Origin: an uncultured Christensenellaceae bacterium
GTDB lineage: Bacteria > Bacillota > Clostridia > Christensenellales > Christensenellaceae
Assembly: GCA_910588425.1 (NCBI GenBank)
Contig: CAJUPM010000009.1
Location: 7,272-71,271, forward strand
Direction: 5' to 3'
Length of the DNA: 64,000 bases
The translations under genes were made by a program, and so were the position numbers. Below, in pieces: positions 19,039 to 28,545 of the stretch (its first letter is position 1; each line of letters starts with the position of its first letter). The notes under the pieces are model-generated. The model worked only from the letters and a program-made list of their open reading frames with translations, was not told the DNA's origin and searched no databases.

Positions 19039-20574
19039 TTAAGCCTTTTCCCTCCTGCCGCGTTTTGGCCGGAACATGAAATAACAGCAAAGGCCGTAAA
19101 CCAGAATTGCGGCCAGGGCAGCAGCCAGCAGGGCGGGCGTGTTGCCCCGGTGCGAAAGCGCGGCGTAGAGCTGCCAGGCGACGGCCGCCATAAACGCCGT
19201 AGCCAGGGCGGGCTTTGCGACGACATCCCCAAACGCGAAGCTGGCCCCCGAAAACTTCATGACGCAATACACGCTGAGCAGGGCGCAGATGGCATAGCAG
19301 GCCACCGTCCCGATGGCGGCGCCGGCGATATTCAGGGCCGGAATGGCCAAAAGCGGCAGGCCGATGGCAACTTTGACCACAGTTCCGCAGAGAATATTGA
19401 GCACGGGCAGCCCCGGCCGCCCCATGCCCTGAAGCACCCCGGTCTGCACCTGCATCACCAGCAAAAACAGCGCGCCCGGCGCCATCAGCCGCAGCAGCTC
19501 CGCCGCCTTTGCCAGCTCCTGGCCTTGCAGACTGCGGTACATCAGCTGCAAAATCGGCTGGGCGAAGAGATATAAAATTGCCATGGCGGGCAGGCCCAGC
19601 GCCATGGAAAGCCGCATTCCAAGGGAGATTTGCCGGTGCGCCGCGGCCTTGCGGCCATGGATGCGGGCAGCCGTGATGGCGGGCAGCAGGCTGGTGGAGA
19701 TGGCCCCGGAAAAGACCGAGCAAAGCCCCACCACCGGCGAGACAAACCCGCTGTAGAGGCCATAGAGCGAGGTCGCTTGGTCTGCCGTGAACCCGGCGGC
19801 GCGCAGCTGGGGCAGGGCGCAGAGCGAATCCACCCCGGCCACCAGCGAGACGGCCAGTGCGCCCACCGTCGTGGGCAGGGCAATGCGCAGCAATTTTTCC
19901 AAAATCGGCCGGGCGGGCCAGCGCTGTTTATCCCGTAGATAGTGCACACCTTTTTTGCGGTGATACGCCCACATGACGGCCAGGCAGGCGACTTCCGAGA
20001 CAGCCATGCCTATCGTCGCTCCGGCGGCACTGTAAGCCGTGCCCATCGGGGCCAGCAGTTTGGCAAAATGCAGCCCGCAGAACAGCCGCACCACCTGCTC
20101 CACCACCTGGGAGAGGGCGTGGGGCGCCAAATCCTGGAGGCCCTGGTAGTAGCCCCGGTAGGCCGAAGAGAGCGCGACGACAAAAAGCGCCGGGCCGCAG
20201 GCGCGAAGCGAGGGCGCGGCAGAGCCCATGCCCAGGCTGTTCATGACAAAATCCGCGCCGAAATACAGCAGTGCACAGCCCGCCGCCCCCAGCACGGCCA
20301 AAAAGCGCAGGGAGACGAGAAAGACCTGATAGGCTTCCGCCGGCGCGCTGTCTGCCACGCGCTCGGCCACCATGCGCGCCACGGCAACCGAGATGCCCGC
20401 CGTGCAGGCCAGAAGGAGCATGGTATAGATGGGGTGCGCAAGCTGGTAGTTGCCCATGCCGCCCGCCCCCAAGATGTTGCCCAGCGGGATGCGGTAGACT
20501 GCGCCCAAAACTTTGCTGATGATGCCTGCCGCTCCCAGCATGGCTGCGCTTTTGATGATGCTCTTTTTCGTCAT
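19039..20574 (-). CDS. Polysaccharide/lipid II flippase of the SpoVB-MurJ family
   Basis: A 511-residue integral membrane protein with about 14 hydrophobic segments, of the MOP/MATE superfamily polysaccharide-transporter group. The N-terminus (SAAMLGAAGIISKVLGAVYRI) and GAGGMGNYQLA are typical of the SpoVB/YtgP/MurJ branch, whose members flip lipid-linked cell-wall precursors across the membrane. In spore formers, SpoVB makes the cortex possible, but vegetative relatives look alike, so the symbol is left open. The ATG at 20574 has GGGAGGCGG upstream. It is a single-gene unit lying between two repeat arrays. Confidence 0.9.
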   Translation of the reverse strand: MTKKSIIKSAAMLGAAGIISKVLGAVYRIPLGNILGAGGMGNYQLAHPIYTMLLLACTAGISVAVARMVAERVADSAPAEAYQVFLVSLRFLAVLGAAGCALLYFGADFVMNSLGMGSAAPSLRACGPALFVVALSSAYRGYYQGLQDLAPHALSQVVEQVVRLFCGLHFAKLLAPMGTAYSAAGATIGMAVSEVACLAVMWAYHRKKGVHYLRDKQRWPARPILEKLLRIALPTTVGALAVSLVAGVDSLCALPQLRAAGFTADQATSLYGLYSGFVSPVVGLCSVFSGAISTSLLPAITAARIHGRKAAAHRQISLGMRLSMALGLPAMAILYLFAQPILQLMYRSLQGQELAKAAELLRLMAPGALFLLVMQVQTGVLQGMGRPGLPVLNILCGTVVKVAIGLPLLAIPALNIAGAAIGTVACYAICALLSVYCVMKFSGASFAFGDVVAKPALATAFMAAVAWQLYAALSHRGNTPALLAAALAAILVYGLCCYFMFRPKRGRREKA

Positions 20575-20639
20575 ATTCCCGCCTCCCTCTAGGCATGTTT
20601 ATGCCAAAGGACGCGCAAAAATGAGCCGGGCAGGGAAAG

Positions 20640-21090
20640 GGCAAGGGCGAAGGGCAAAAGGCCAAGGGCAATGGACAAACATGGGGGCAATGCCGCTCCA
20701 TGGAACAAAGAAGCAGATGGACGGCAGGCAAGGTCAAGGGCTATGGGTGAACATGGGGGCAAGCCCCCATACCCCCATGTATATTATAATGAAGGAAGGT
20801 TGCGCGAAAAACACAGGATGCGCGGGCAGGGCTGACAGATGACTGCTCATCGCCAATCGAGTATGCCTTCCGCAGGAGCGGCGCGCACAGAATGAGAGAG
20901 CATTTGCTTTCGGCTAAAAACAGCTGCCAGCTCCGCGTGTGAAACTGGCAGATAACCGTTCATCGCCAATCGAGTATGCCTTCCGCAGAAGTGGTGTGCA
21001 CAAAATAAGAGAGCATTTGCTTCCTGACAAACTAGATGGCAACGGCGCGTGCAAGGCCGACAGATTTTACCGTTTTGTCAATCGGGTATA
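20640..21090. repeat. Repeat cluster: two A(+) and about 2.5 tandem B units
   Basis: Family A plus copies at about 20661-20705 (eroded right arm) and 20730-20776. Family B units follow head to tail: the TCAT-CGCCAATCGAGTATGCC block appears at 20848 and again at 20961, a 113-base period, and a third partial unit ends in GTCAATCGGGTATAAAAA at about 21090. Stem CTGCCAG/CTGGCAG is intact in the second unit. This accounts for the gap 20575-21175; no gene is seen there. Confidence 0.85.
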
Positions 21091-21114
21091 AAAATAGAAA
21101 ATTGCTCCAAATTC

Positions 21115-21143
21115 GTATAAAAATTCCGGCAATGCAGATACTA
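21115..21143 (+). promoter_or_regulatory. Sigma-G-like promoter of spoVT
   Basis: GTATA at 21115-21119, 17-base spacer, GATACTA at 21137-21143, close to the sigma-G pattern (GNATR, then CATNNTA). SpoVT is a sigma-G regulon member in Bacillus, so the match is expected. Confidence 0.6.
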
Positions 21144-21175
21144 TCGGCAAGAAATGGCACAGGAGGATTTTTTAC

Positions 21176-21715
21176 ATGAAGGCCACAGGCATTGTTCGCA
21201 GAATCGATGATTTGGGCAGGGTTGTCGTCCCAAAAGAGATACGCCGCACACTGCGCATCCGGGAAGGCGACCCGCTTGAGATTTATACATCCGCAGACGG
21301 GAGCATCACACTCAAAAAATACTCCCCTATTTTCGAGCTTTCCGGATACGCGGAGCAGCTGGCCCGGGTTTTGGAAAACACCTATTCGGGCACGGCGCTC
21401 ATCAGCGACAAGGATACCGTCATCGCGGCATGCGGCGAGCTGCGCAAAAACTATGAGCGCAAAGCCATCTCCAAAAAGGCAGAGCAGGCCATCGAGAACC
21501 GCAAGACCTTGCTGCTGGGCGGCGCCGAGTGCATCCCGGTTTACGAGGAGGACGCGGCGGCTTACAGCGGGCAGGTGATCCGGCCCATCATCTGCGAGGG
21601 GCAGGCCATCGGCGGCGTTTTCCTGCTCTACCAGGGCAGCCGCCGGCCGGGCGAGACGGAGATGCGCGGCGCGGAGGTCGTCGCCGGGTTTTTGGGCGCA
21701 CAAATGGAGCAATAA
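21176..21715 (+). CDS. spoVT: Stage V sporulation regulator SpoVT
   Basis: A 179-residue forespore transcription factor. Residues 1-50 are an AbrB swapped-hairpin DNA-binding domain (ATGIVRRIDDLGRVVVPKEI, REGDPLEIYT). Residues 57-179 form a GAF-like sensor domain. Length and architecture match SpoVT, which modulates the sigma-G regulon and spore germination properties. The ATG follows CACAGGAGG. It is the clearest sporulation marker in the window. A 51-residue gene follows after 14 bases, sharing the transcript and terminator. Confidence 0.96.
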   Translation: MKATGIVRRIDDLGRVVVPKEIRRTLRIREGDPLEIYTSADGSITLKKYSPIFELSGYAEQLARVLENTYSGTALISDKDTVIAACGELRKNYERKAISKKAEQAIENRKTLLLGGAECIPVYEEDAAAYSGQVIRPIICEGQAIGGVFLLYQGSRRPGETEMRGAEVVAGFLGAQMEQ

Positions 21716-21729
21716 CAACAGGAGGAAGT

Positions 21730-21885
21730 ATGCGAAAAATCAGCGAGAAGAAAAAACAGGCCATTCAGAACAAGGTTGCCGAGGTTACGGACAAACAGCC
21801 CAGCAAGACAGACCCGCTGGGCAGCTACACCGGCATGCCGGAAAACCCGTATGAAAAGCCTGTGCAGGACGCGGACGATTTATAA
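21730..21885 (+). CDS. Small conserved protein downstream of spoVT
   Basis: A 51-residue hydrophilic protein. It has a Lys-rich start (MRKISEKKKQAIQNKVAEV) and an acidic, proline-containing end (KTDPLGSYTGMPENPYEKPV, then QDADDL). The ATG has a strong GGAGGAAGT upstream and the gene lies between spoVT and a terminator. It has no membrane segment or Cys. I believe similar short proteins with DPLGSYTG and PVQDADDL motifs occur in Clostridia, but no function is known to me. Co-transcription with spoVT suggests late-sporulation expression. Confidence 0.75.
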   Translation: MRKISEKKKQAIQNKVAEVTDKQPSKTDPLGSYTGMPENPYEKPVQDADDL

Positions 21886-21891
21886 GCGGAC

Positions 21892-21924
21892 AAAAAAGAA
21901 AGAGCTGGGCTCTTTCTTTTTTTT
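21892..21924. terminator. Terminator after spoVT and the small gene
   Basis: AAAAAAGAAAGAGC-TGG-GCTCTTTCTTTTTTTT, a 14-bp stem with T-runs on both strands. Confidence 0.92.
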
Positions 21925-21934
21925 GCGGAAAATA

Positions 21935-22590
21935 AGGGCAAGGGCGAAGGGACAAAGTCAAGTTCAAGGGCCATTCTTAGCCATGGGGGCAAGCCCCCAT
22001 CCCCCCTTACTGGGACGGGATAAAAAGGACGGCGCGGGAAGAAGGGTCTTACGGCAGGCACAGGATGAGAAGGCCTTTATTTGAAGCTGAAATAGCTCTC
22101 GGCGGCGCGGGCGGGAAAAGCAAGGGCAGGGCTTGGCCATGGAGCGAGCCTGCCCCTATTAGGATGGGAAGGACAGCGCGAAGGGCGTGGAATAAGAGAA
22201 GTTTCGCTGTTTTATCATTCGCGTGCAGTCATTTCTCCAAATGGAGTATGGGGTGAAACCCCATGGCTAAAACCAACCCTTGACCTTTCCGGCAGAACTC
22301 GGGAGAACATTCGCTTCCTGACAAGGCCGTGCAGGCGAAAATTTGGAAACCTGCAACCCTTTTATTTCCCATTGAGAGCTGATGCATCCGATTGGCGAGA
22401 TTGCAATAATTGGCATTTCCCTGCGCGCGGCCGCGAGCCAGCTGGTTAGAAAGCGGCAGGCTCTCCCATGCTCTGCCCGCCGCACACGACGCATCAGCCA
22501 GCCAGAAAATACACACTCCCCCATCTTTATTTTTTCAAAGGGGTATGGGGTGAAACCCCATGGTTAGGGGAAGCCCTTGACCTTCCCCTT
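21935..22590. repeat. Repeat cluster: A(+), linker, A(-), B(+)/B(-) pair, A(-)
   Basis: Family A at 21955-22009 (+), 22245-22290 (-) and 22539-22586 (-). After the first A is the linker (AAAAGGACGGCGCGGGAAGAAG, then ACGGCAGGCA). Between the last two A copies are a degenerate B unit in plus orientation (about 22300-22375) and one in minus orientation (about 22385-22490) facing each other. No gene is seen in 21925-22603. Confidence 0.75.
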
Positions 22591-22603
22591 CCCCCGCCCG
22601 CTT

Positions 22604-23668
22604 TCACCGCGGCAGACAGATGAGATTGACTTCCCAGGCTGGGTAGTAGGGAGATTTGCGCAGATAGATGCGGTAGCCCGGCTGGGCGCGCAGGATTTGC
22701 AGGGGCAGGGAGAAATAATCCTCGATGCGGTGATAGGCCGAGACGAACAGCTTTGGCGCATGGGCGGCCAGCACCTGCTCCATGCCCCGCAGGGCCGCGG
22801 CTTCGGCGCCCTCAATATCCATCTTGACATACGTCGGAATCTGGCCGTGCGTCAGCTCCAGCAGGGGCAGCGCCAGCACCTCCCCCCTGCCCCGGCCGAT
22901 GGCAGAGCTTCTGCCGCCCGGGCTGCCAAAACAGACCTGCCCCGCCGCATCCGAAACCGCGTTGTTTTTTGCCACGGCATGGCGCAGACCCAGACGCCCT
23001 ATGAGCGCCTCCAGCTTGGCGAAGTTTTTGGCATCCGGCTCGACGGCGAAAATCTGCCGGTAATCCCCGGCCAGCTCCAGAAATTCCAGCAGGGTATCCC
23101 CCCGGTAGGCCCCGAGATCCGCATAGATTTCCTCTTTTGAGAGATGCAGCAGCGCCAGGCTCTGGGAGCGGGGCTGGCTGACGGCATCCAGCGCGGGCAG
23201 GCGGCCGGTCAGCTGAAACTCGGCCACGCCGCGGAAGGTTTGCCGGGACTGCTCATCCGCCAGGGCGGCATAGGCCTGCTCTATCTGCGGGGCATGGGCC
23301 TGCAAAAACTGCCGGTCGGCGCACGCTTCCCCGGCCACGGAAAAGCTCGGGCAGAACAGCGGCATTTTTTCGGCAATCTCCCGGATGCGCGCCATGACCG
23401 GAGGCAGATCCGTCGCGAAAGCGAGCAGGATGTTCATCCTGCCATACTGCTCCGCGGCCTGCTGATAGCGCAGCACGGGGTAGCCCCGGAAGCTCTGCCC
23501 CCGGACAAACTCGTCGCTGGCAAACACGCAGGCCGGCCGGATGCCCCGCCGCTCCAAAAATGCGAACAGCTTATCCGCGCCGTTGCCCATGCCATAGACG
23601 GCCACGGGCAAATCGCTCTCGCCAACCTCTTCCAGCCAGCTTTTCTTTTCCAATACCTCTTCCAGCAT
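22604..23668 (-). CDS. FkbM family methyltransferase
   Basis: A 354-residue protein. The last about 180 residues are a SAM-dependent FkbM-type methyltransferase: the SAM site EIYADLGAYRGDTLLEF, the AVEPDAKNF motif, and VKMDIEGAEAAALRGM, which is diagnostic for the family. The first about 160 residues look like a Rossmann-type nucleotide or sugar-binding domain (LPVAVYGMGNGADKLFAFLE), which is common in envelope or glycan-modifying FkbM proteins. Substrate unknown. The ATG at 23668 follows TTTGGAGGAGC; the longer frame to 23728 lacks a site. It is a single-gene unit between a repeat cluster and the foldase terminator. Confidence 0.9.
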   Translation of the reverse strand: MLEEVLEKKSWLEEVGESDLPVAVYGMGNGADKLFAFLERRGIRPACVFASDEFVRGQSFRGYPVLRYQQAAEQYGRMNILLAFATDLPPVMARIREIAEKMPLFCPSFSVAGEACADRQFLQAHAPQIEQAYAALADEQSRQTFRGVAEFQLTGRLPALDAVSQPRSQSLALLHLSKEEIYADLGAYRGDTLLEFLELAGDYRQIFAVEPDAKNFAKLEALIGRLGLRHAVAKNNAVSDAAGQVCFGSPGGRSSAIGRGRGEVLALPLLELTHGQIPTYVKMDIEGAEAAALRGMEQVLAAHAPKLFVSAYHRIEDYFSLPLQILRAQPGYRIYLRKSPYYPAWEVNLICLPR

Positions 23669-23764
23669 AAACGCTCCTCCAAACGCGGGCGCCGCGAACA
23701 TGCGGCGCTTCTCTTGCGGCCTGCGCACCGGCGGCCCCCGGCTCTGCCTGCAAAACAGCCGGAT

Positions 23765-23790
23765 AAAAAAGAGGGCCGAAGCCCTCTTTT
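23765..23790 (-). terminator. Terminator of the mfd-foldase unit
   Basis: AAAAGAGGGC-TTCG-GCCCTCTTTTTT on the minus strand, 10 bases after the 23800 stop. Confidence 0.9.
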
Positions 23791-23799
23791 CTGCCGGCT

Positions 23800-25029
23800 C
23801 TAGTAGAGCCTGTCTTTATACTCCACAATATCCGCCTGGCGCTTCCACTGCTGAATCTTATCGCCATAGGCGTTTTGCGCCATCTCGTTTTTGATATAAG
23901 TCTGGATATTTTCGCGGCACTCTTCCAGCGAAAGCGTCTTTTCCTGGGTTTCGCCGTCCATGCGGATGATATAGTAGCCGAAGGCCGAAGGCGTCAGCGG
24001 GCTCACATCGCCGGCTTTTTCCAGCGCGAAGGCGGCCTGCATGAAATCCTTGTCGTAGCTCTCGTCCTCTTTATAGAGGATATAGCCGCTCTCCCGGTTG
24101 AGCGCATCCTGCTTCATGCCCGGGTCGTCGCCGTATTCATCCAGCAGCTTTTCAAAATCCTCGCCGGCCTGGAGCCTTGCATAGCACTCCTGGGCCCGGG
24201 CCTCGACTTTGGCAAGCTCGGCATCCAGCAGTTCCTGGGCTTTTTGCTTATCTTCCTCACTGCCGGCGCGCAGCCGCAGAATCTCGCTGCGGGCATCCGT
24301 CGGGATGGCGATGAGGATGCTGTGCACATAGCGCAGGCCAGCCGGGATATACATGGTCAGGTTGCTGCGGGCAAAGACCGAGAAGTTCTTCATATCCTCT
24401 TCCAGCAGGCGCTTCTGGTCTGCCAGGTTGGTATCGTAAAAGCTCTGGACGTCTTCCTCGCTGGGGACGTAGTTCTCTTCCAAGTATTTGCGCACGGCAG
24501 AGCGCAGGGCCTCTTTTTCGATGCGCTCCTGGTATTCCCCGGTGGAAAGGCCGTAGTAGGCGCGGCGCTCCTCCAGCTGCCGGGCGACTTCCGCCTCGAT
24601 ATCGATGGTCGGGTCGTTCTCGGCCTCGTCTTCTACCGTCGTGCGCACGGAGGTTTCCAGCATCTCTTCCATCTGGGCAAGGTCGCTGTAGACGCCCTCC
24701 ATCTGCTCGTCCGTCAGGCCCGTAATGCCGATTTCACTGCCGTACTGCAAGATGAGCTCATGCTCCAAAAGCTCGGTATAAATCTGGTCCAGCACCTGGT
24801 GGTAGTTTGCGATATACGCCGGGGTCTCCTGGTTTTCATCCGTCAGGCCATAGGTATTGCGGTAGGCCTCGTACAGCTTCATGATATCGCCTTTGGTATA
24901 CTCCTTGCCGTTGACGGAGAACACCACCTGCGCATAGTCCTTTTCTTGATCGACATAGACCATATGGCAGGCAGATGCGCTGAGCAGCAGCAAAACCGCC
25001 GCGAGCAGAGCCACTATTTTCTTTCGCAT
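23800..25029 (-). CDS. Lipoprotein peptidyl-prolyl isomerase (PrsA/SurA-like foldase)
   Basis: A 409-residue secreted lipoprotein. The signal peptide MRKKIVALLAAVLLLLSASAC ends in a lipobox whose Cys would be lipidated. A helical chaperone part follows, then a parvulin-type PPIase-like region (GLRYVHSILIAIPTDAR, SEEDKQKAQELLD, FGYYIIRMDGETQEKTLSLE). Such proteins help secreted proteins fold outside the membrane. The ATG at 25029 is chosen because AAGGAG is 8 bases upstream; a TTG two codons earlier is too close. It follows mfd by 33 bases, a pairing common in Clostridia. Loss of some catalytic residues cannot be excluded. Confidence 0.9.
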   Translation of the reverse strand: MRKKIVALLAAVLLLLSASACHMVYVDQEKDYAQVVFSVNGKEYTKGDIMKLYEAYRNTYGLTDENQETPAYIANYHQVLDQIYTELLEHELILQYGSEIGITGLTDEQMEGVYSDLAQMEEMLETSVRTTVEDEAENDPTIDIEAEVARQLEERRAYYGLSTGEYQERIEKEALRSAVRKYLEENYVPSEEDVQSFYDTNLADQKRLLEEDMKNFSVFARSNLTMYIPAGLRYVHSILIAIPTDARSEILRLRAGSEEDKQKAQELLDAELAKVEARAQECYARLQAGEDFEKLLDEYGDDPGMKQDALNRESGYILYKEDESYDKDFMQAAFALEKAGDVSPLTPSAFGYYIIRMDGETQEKTLSLEECRENIQTYIKNEMAQNAYGDKIQQWKRQADIVEYKDRLY

Positions 25030-25062
25030 AATCAAAACTCCTTTATGGAATCCTTCTCCCTA

Positions 25063-28000
25063 TTATACTTGATTGCGCGCGCTTATGCAATGCCTTATTT
25101 GCTCCAAAACCTGGAGAAGCTGGCGGTAGCCGCCGGCGCCCTTCAGCTGGAAAACCACGGCGGGAGGCGTACTGCGGCGCAGCATGAGCCGGGAGTTGCC
25201 CGCGCACAGGGCCGAGAGTTTGCGGAGATCCACGGCGGAATTGGGATCGAAGCGCAGGACGATGCTATCCTGCCCGCGCACCACCGAGGCGATGCCCGCC
25301 CGGCCCGCGAAGCCCCGGATGACGGATGCGCCCAGCAGATTTTCCACCTCTTTTGGCAGCGGGCCGAACCGATCCGCGAACTCTTCCCGGACGGAGCGGG
25401 CTTTTTCCAGCGTATCCGCTTCGGCCACCCGACGGTACATATCCAGCTTGAGGCCCTCGTCGCTGATATAGCCCGAGGGGATGAAGGCGTTTTCCGAGAG
25501 CTCGACGGAAGTCTCGTTTTCTCTGGGCAGGGGCTGGCCCATTGCGGAGGCGACTTCTTCCTTTACCATCTTGCAGTATAGGCTATACCCGACGCCCGCC
25601 ATATGGCCGCTCTGCTCCGCCCCGAGCACATTGCCCGCGCCCCGGATTTCCAGATCCCGCATGGCGATCTTCATGCCGCTGCCAAACTGGGTGAATTCCC
25701 GGATGGCTTCCAGGCGCTTTGCGGCCGTTTCGTTCAGCACTTCGCCGCCCAGATACGTGAAATAGGCATAGGCCCTAAGGCGGCTTCTGCCCACCCGGCC
25801 TTTGAGCTGATAGAGCTGAGCCAGGCCGAACTTATCCGCCTCGTAGACGATGATGGTATTGACGGCCGGGATATCGATGCCCGATTCCACGATGGTCGTG
25901 CACAAAAGGATATCGTATTCCCGCTCGACAAAGCTGGTGACCGCAGCCTCGAACTCCTGCTCGCCCATCTGCCCGTGCGCCATGACGACCCGAGCCTCGG
26001 GCACGGCGCGCTTGAGCCCTGCGGCCAGGGCATCCATCTGCTCGATGCGCCGGCAGACGAAATACACCTGCCCGCCCCGGGCCAGCTCTTTTGTTACGGC
26101 ATCGCGCACCAGCCCCCAATCGAAGCCCACGACATACGCCTGCACTTCCTTGCGGTCTTCGGGCGGGGTATCAATGGTGCTCATATCCCGGATGCCCGTC
26201 ATGGCCATTTCCAGCGTGCGCGGAATGGGCGTGGCCGTGAGCGTTAAGACATCCACATCCCGCTTGAAATCCTTGATGCGCTCCTTATGCGAGACGCCGA
26301 AGCGCTGTTCCTCATCGATGACCAGCAGGCCGAGGTTCTTGAAATGCACGGTTTTGGAGAGCAGTTTATGCGTCCCGATGACGATATCCGTGCGGCCGGT
26401 GGCCAGGTTATCCAGCACAGTTTTGGGGTGCTTGGTAAACCGGGAGAGCATCTCGATGCGCACGGGGAAGCCCTGAAAGCGCTCTTTGAACGTGGCGAAA
26501 TGCTGGCGGGCCAGCAGCGTTGTGGGCACGAGCACGGCAACCTGCTTAGAATCCATGCAGGCTTTGAAGCAGGCGCGCATGGCGACCTCGGTTTTGCCAT
26601 AGCCCACGTCGCCCAGCAGCAGGCGATCCATGATTTTGCTGCTCTCCATATCCCGCTTGATTTGCTCTATGCTCTCCATCTGGCCGGGCGTCTCGGTATA
26701 GCCGAAGTTATCCTCGAACTGCCGCTGCCAGACGGTATCCGGCGAGAAGCGGTAGCCCGCGCGCACGCCCCGCTCCCGGTAGATGGCGACGAGATCTTCT
26801 GCCAGCTCTTTGACCGAGGAGCGCGCTTTTGCCTTGGCGCTCTCCCACTCCTTGCCCCCCAGCTTATTTAGCCGCGGGGTGCCCTCCTCCGGGCCGACGT
26901 ATTTATCCACCCGGCCGATCTGCGCCGTTGGGATATACAGCTTATCGCCGTCCCGGTATTCGATTTCCATATACTCCGCGCTGGCCCCGCCCACTTCCAT
27001 GGTTTTCAGGCCGTTATACCGCCCTTTGCCGTGCACCTCGTGCACCACGAGATCGCCGGCGCGCAGATCGGCCAGCAGGGTGGGCGCGGTTTTCTTCTTC
27101 TGGCGCTTGGCCTTGCCCCGGGCTTTGGCGCCGAAAATATCCATCTCCGAGAAAAAGACCTGCTTTGCGCCCGAGATTTCCAGCCCTTCTTCCACCATCA
27201 GCGGGACGCATGTGATACTGGCGCCGGCCTCGGAAGCCACCGGGGCAAGCACGCCCAACTCTGCCAGGGATTCCGAGAGCTTGGCCGCCCGACCGCCGGC
27301 CATCAGATAGACCTGCCAGCCCGCCTCTGCCCGGGTCTTCGCCGCCTGGGCCAGCCGCTCCAGGCTGCCGCCAAAGCCGACTGTGCTGCGCATGGCAAAA
27401 TCCAGCGTCTGCTCTGCCAGCAGCTTGTTTTGGCGGATATCCTCCAAATCCAGGCAGCGGGCTTTATTCTGCTCCAGAAAATCTTCGGCATCCGCCCAAG
27501 CCTGCGCCTCACAGCCAAAGGCGCCGCCGTCTACCAAGATTTCCTGGAGCATGGCGGCGCGGCTCTCCATGCGCTTTTTCTGCTCCTCCAAGACGCGCAC
27601 GCTGCCATCAAAAAGCAGCAGCGGGTTTTTGGCATATTCCAGGACGCTGGTTTTTCCGGGCAGGAGGCCGGCATAGGCCTCGATATTGGCAAAGGTGCCC
27701 CGCTCGGAAAGCTCGAAGAGATAGCGGGCCCGGAAGCTCTCTACGCCCTCGCCGCCGTGCCCGGTGAGATAGTGCTCCAGCGCCTGCCGGGCCTCCCCAT
27801 CCAGGCAGAACTCCGCCGCCGGGGGGATGCAGATCTGCGCTTCCCCCTCGCCGAACGAGCGCTGGGAATCCGTATCGAAGGGGCGGATGCTCTCAACTTC
27901 GTCGTCGAAAAAGGTGATGCGGTAGGGCGCTTTGGCATCCGGCGGGAAAACCTCCATAATCTCGCCGCGCCCCGAGACCTGCCCCGGGCCTTCCACCATG

Positions 28001-28476
28001 GCACAGCCTTCGTAGCCCAGAGCCACCAGCGCCTCGGCCAGCTTTTCCGGCGGGAAAACCGTTCCCGGAGCCAGGCACAGGAACCGGCCGTAGAACTCGG
28101 CTGCCGGGCGCATGGAGAAGAGCAGGCTATCCATGGACAAAAAGACCACGCTGCCCCCCTTTTGCATCTGGCAGAGGGCCCGGATGCGCTCGCCTGCCAG
28201 CTCCTCGCCCCGGGTTTCCACCGGCCGCAGTTCGGTCTGCGGGGCGGGCAGCAGGATTTTATTGCCATAGATATACTCGGAAAAGCGCTGGCGGGCTTCA
28301 TATTCCGTGGCGCAGACAAAGAGCACATCCCGCCCGCCCGAGATGCTTTTGGCCAGATGCTGGCGCGCACCGGCCGCCACCCGCGCCAGGGAACAGGGCA
28401 GGCGGCCCTTTGCGATGGCCTGCTTCAGGGCCGCCGTTTCGGGCAGTTTTTCGATTGTCTCCAGCAAAATATTCAT
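25063..28476 (-). CDS. mfd: Transcription-repair coupling factor Mfd
   Basis: A 1137-residue ATP-dependent translocase that removes RNA polymerase stalled at DNA damage and recruits UvrA. Domains in order are an N-terminal UvrB-like part, an RNA-polymerase-interacting domain (GDLVVHEVHGKGRYNGLKTM through GRVDKYVG), a RecG-like helicase core with Walker A LLGDVGYGKTEVAMRA and DEEQRFGV, the helicase motif VGRSRLRAYAYF and a C-terminal TRCF domain (PSGYISDEGLKLDMYRRVAE). The ATG at 28476 follows GGAAGGAAG; the longer frame to 28512 is Lys-rich and lacks a site. It heads a unit with the foldase gene. Confidence 0.97.
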   Translation of the reverse strand: MNILLETIEKLPETAALKQAIAKGRLPCSLARVAAGARQHLAKSISGGRDVLFVCATEYEARQRFSEYIYGNKILLPAPQTELRPVETRGEELAGERIRALCQMQKGGSVVFLSMDSLLFSMRPAAEFYGRFLCLAPGTVFPPEKLAEALVALGYEGCAMVEGPGQVSGRGEIMEVFPPDAKAPYRITFFDDEVESIRPFDTDSQRSFGEGEAQICIPPAAEFCLDGEARQALEHYLTGHGGEGVESFRARYLFELSERGTFANIEAYAGLLPGKTSVLEYAKNPLLLFDGSVRVLEEQKKRMESRAAMLQEILVDGGAFGCEAQAWADAEDFLEQNKARCLDLEDIRQNKLLAEQTLDFAMRSTVGFGGSLERLAQAAKTRAEAGWQVYLMAGGRAAKLSESLAELGVLAPVASEAGASITCVPLMVEEGLEISGAKQVFFSEMDIFGAKARGKAKRQKKKTAPTLLADLRAGDLVVHEVHGKGRYNGLKTMEVGGASAEYMEIEYRDGDKLYIPTAQIGRVDKYVGPEEGTPRLNKLGGKEWESAKAKARSSVKELAEDLVAIYRERGVRAGYRFSPDTVWQRQFEDNFGYTETPGQMESIEQIKRDMESSKIMDRLLLGDVGYGKTEVAMRACFKACMDSKQVAVLVPTTLLARQHFATFKERFQGFPVRIEMLSRFTKHPKTVLDNLATGRTDIVIGTHKLLSKTVHFKNLGLLVIDEEQRFGVSHKERIKDFKRDVDVLTLTATPIPRTLEMAMTGIRDMSTIDTPPEDRKEVQAYVVGFDWGLVRDAVTKELARGGQVYFVCRRIEQMDALAAGLKRAVPEARVVMAHGQMGEQEFEAAVTSFVEREYDILLCTTIVESGIDIPAVNTIIVYEADKFGLAQLYQLKGRVGRSRLRAYAYFTYLGGEVLNETAAKRLEAIREFTQFGSGMKIAMRDLEIRGAGNVLGAEQSGHMAGVGYSLYCKMVKEEVASAMGQPLPRENETSVELSENAFIPSGYISDEGLKLDMYRRVAEADTLEKARSVREEFADRFGPLPKEVENLLGASVIRGFAGRAGIASVVRGQDSIVLRFDPNSAVDLRKLSALCAGNSRLMLRRSTPPAVVFQLKGAGGYRQLLQVLEQIRHCISARNQV

Positions 28477-28545
28477 GCTTGCCGCTTCCTTCCGTTTCTT
28501 TTTTGCGCACAAAGCCCGGGCGCGGGCGCGCCAGGGCAGACAAAG

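Noticed and set aside
20848..21090. CRISPR array
   Set aside because: Units are about 100 bases with conserved rather than unique intervals, and no cas gene is present.
23875..25581. 568-residue plus-strand frame opposite the foldase and mfd
   Set aside because: Shadow of the two minus-strand genes; crosses the gap between them.
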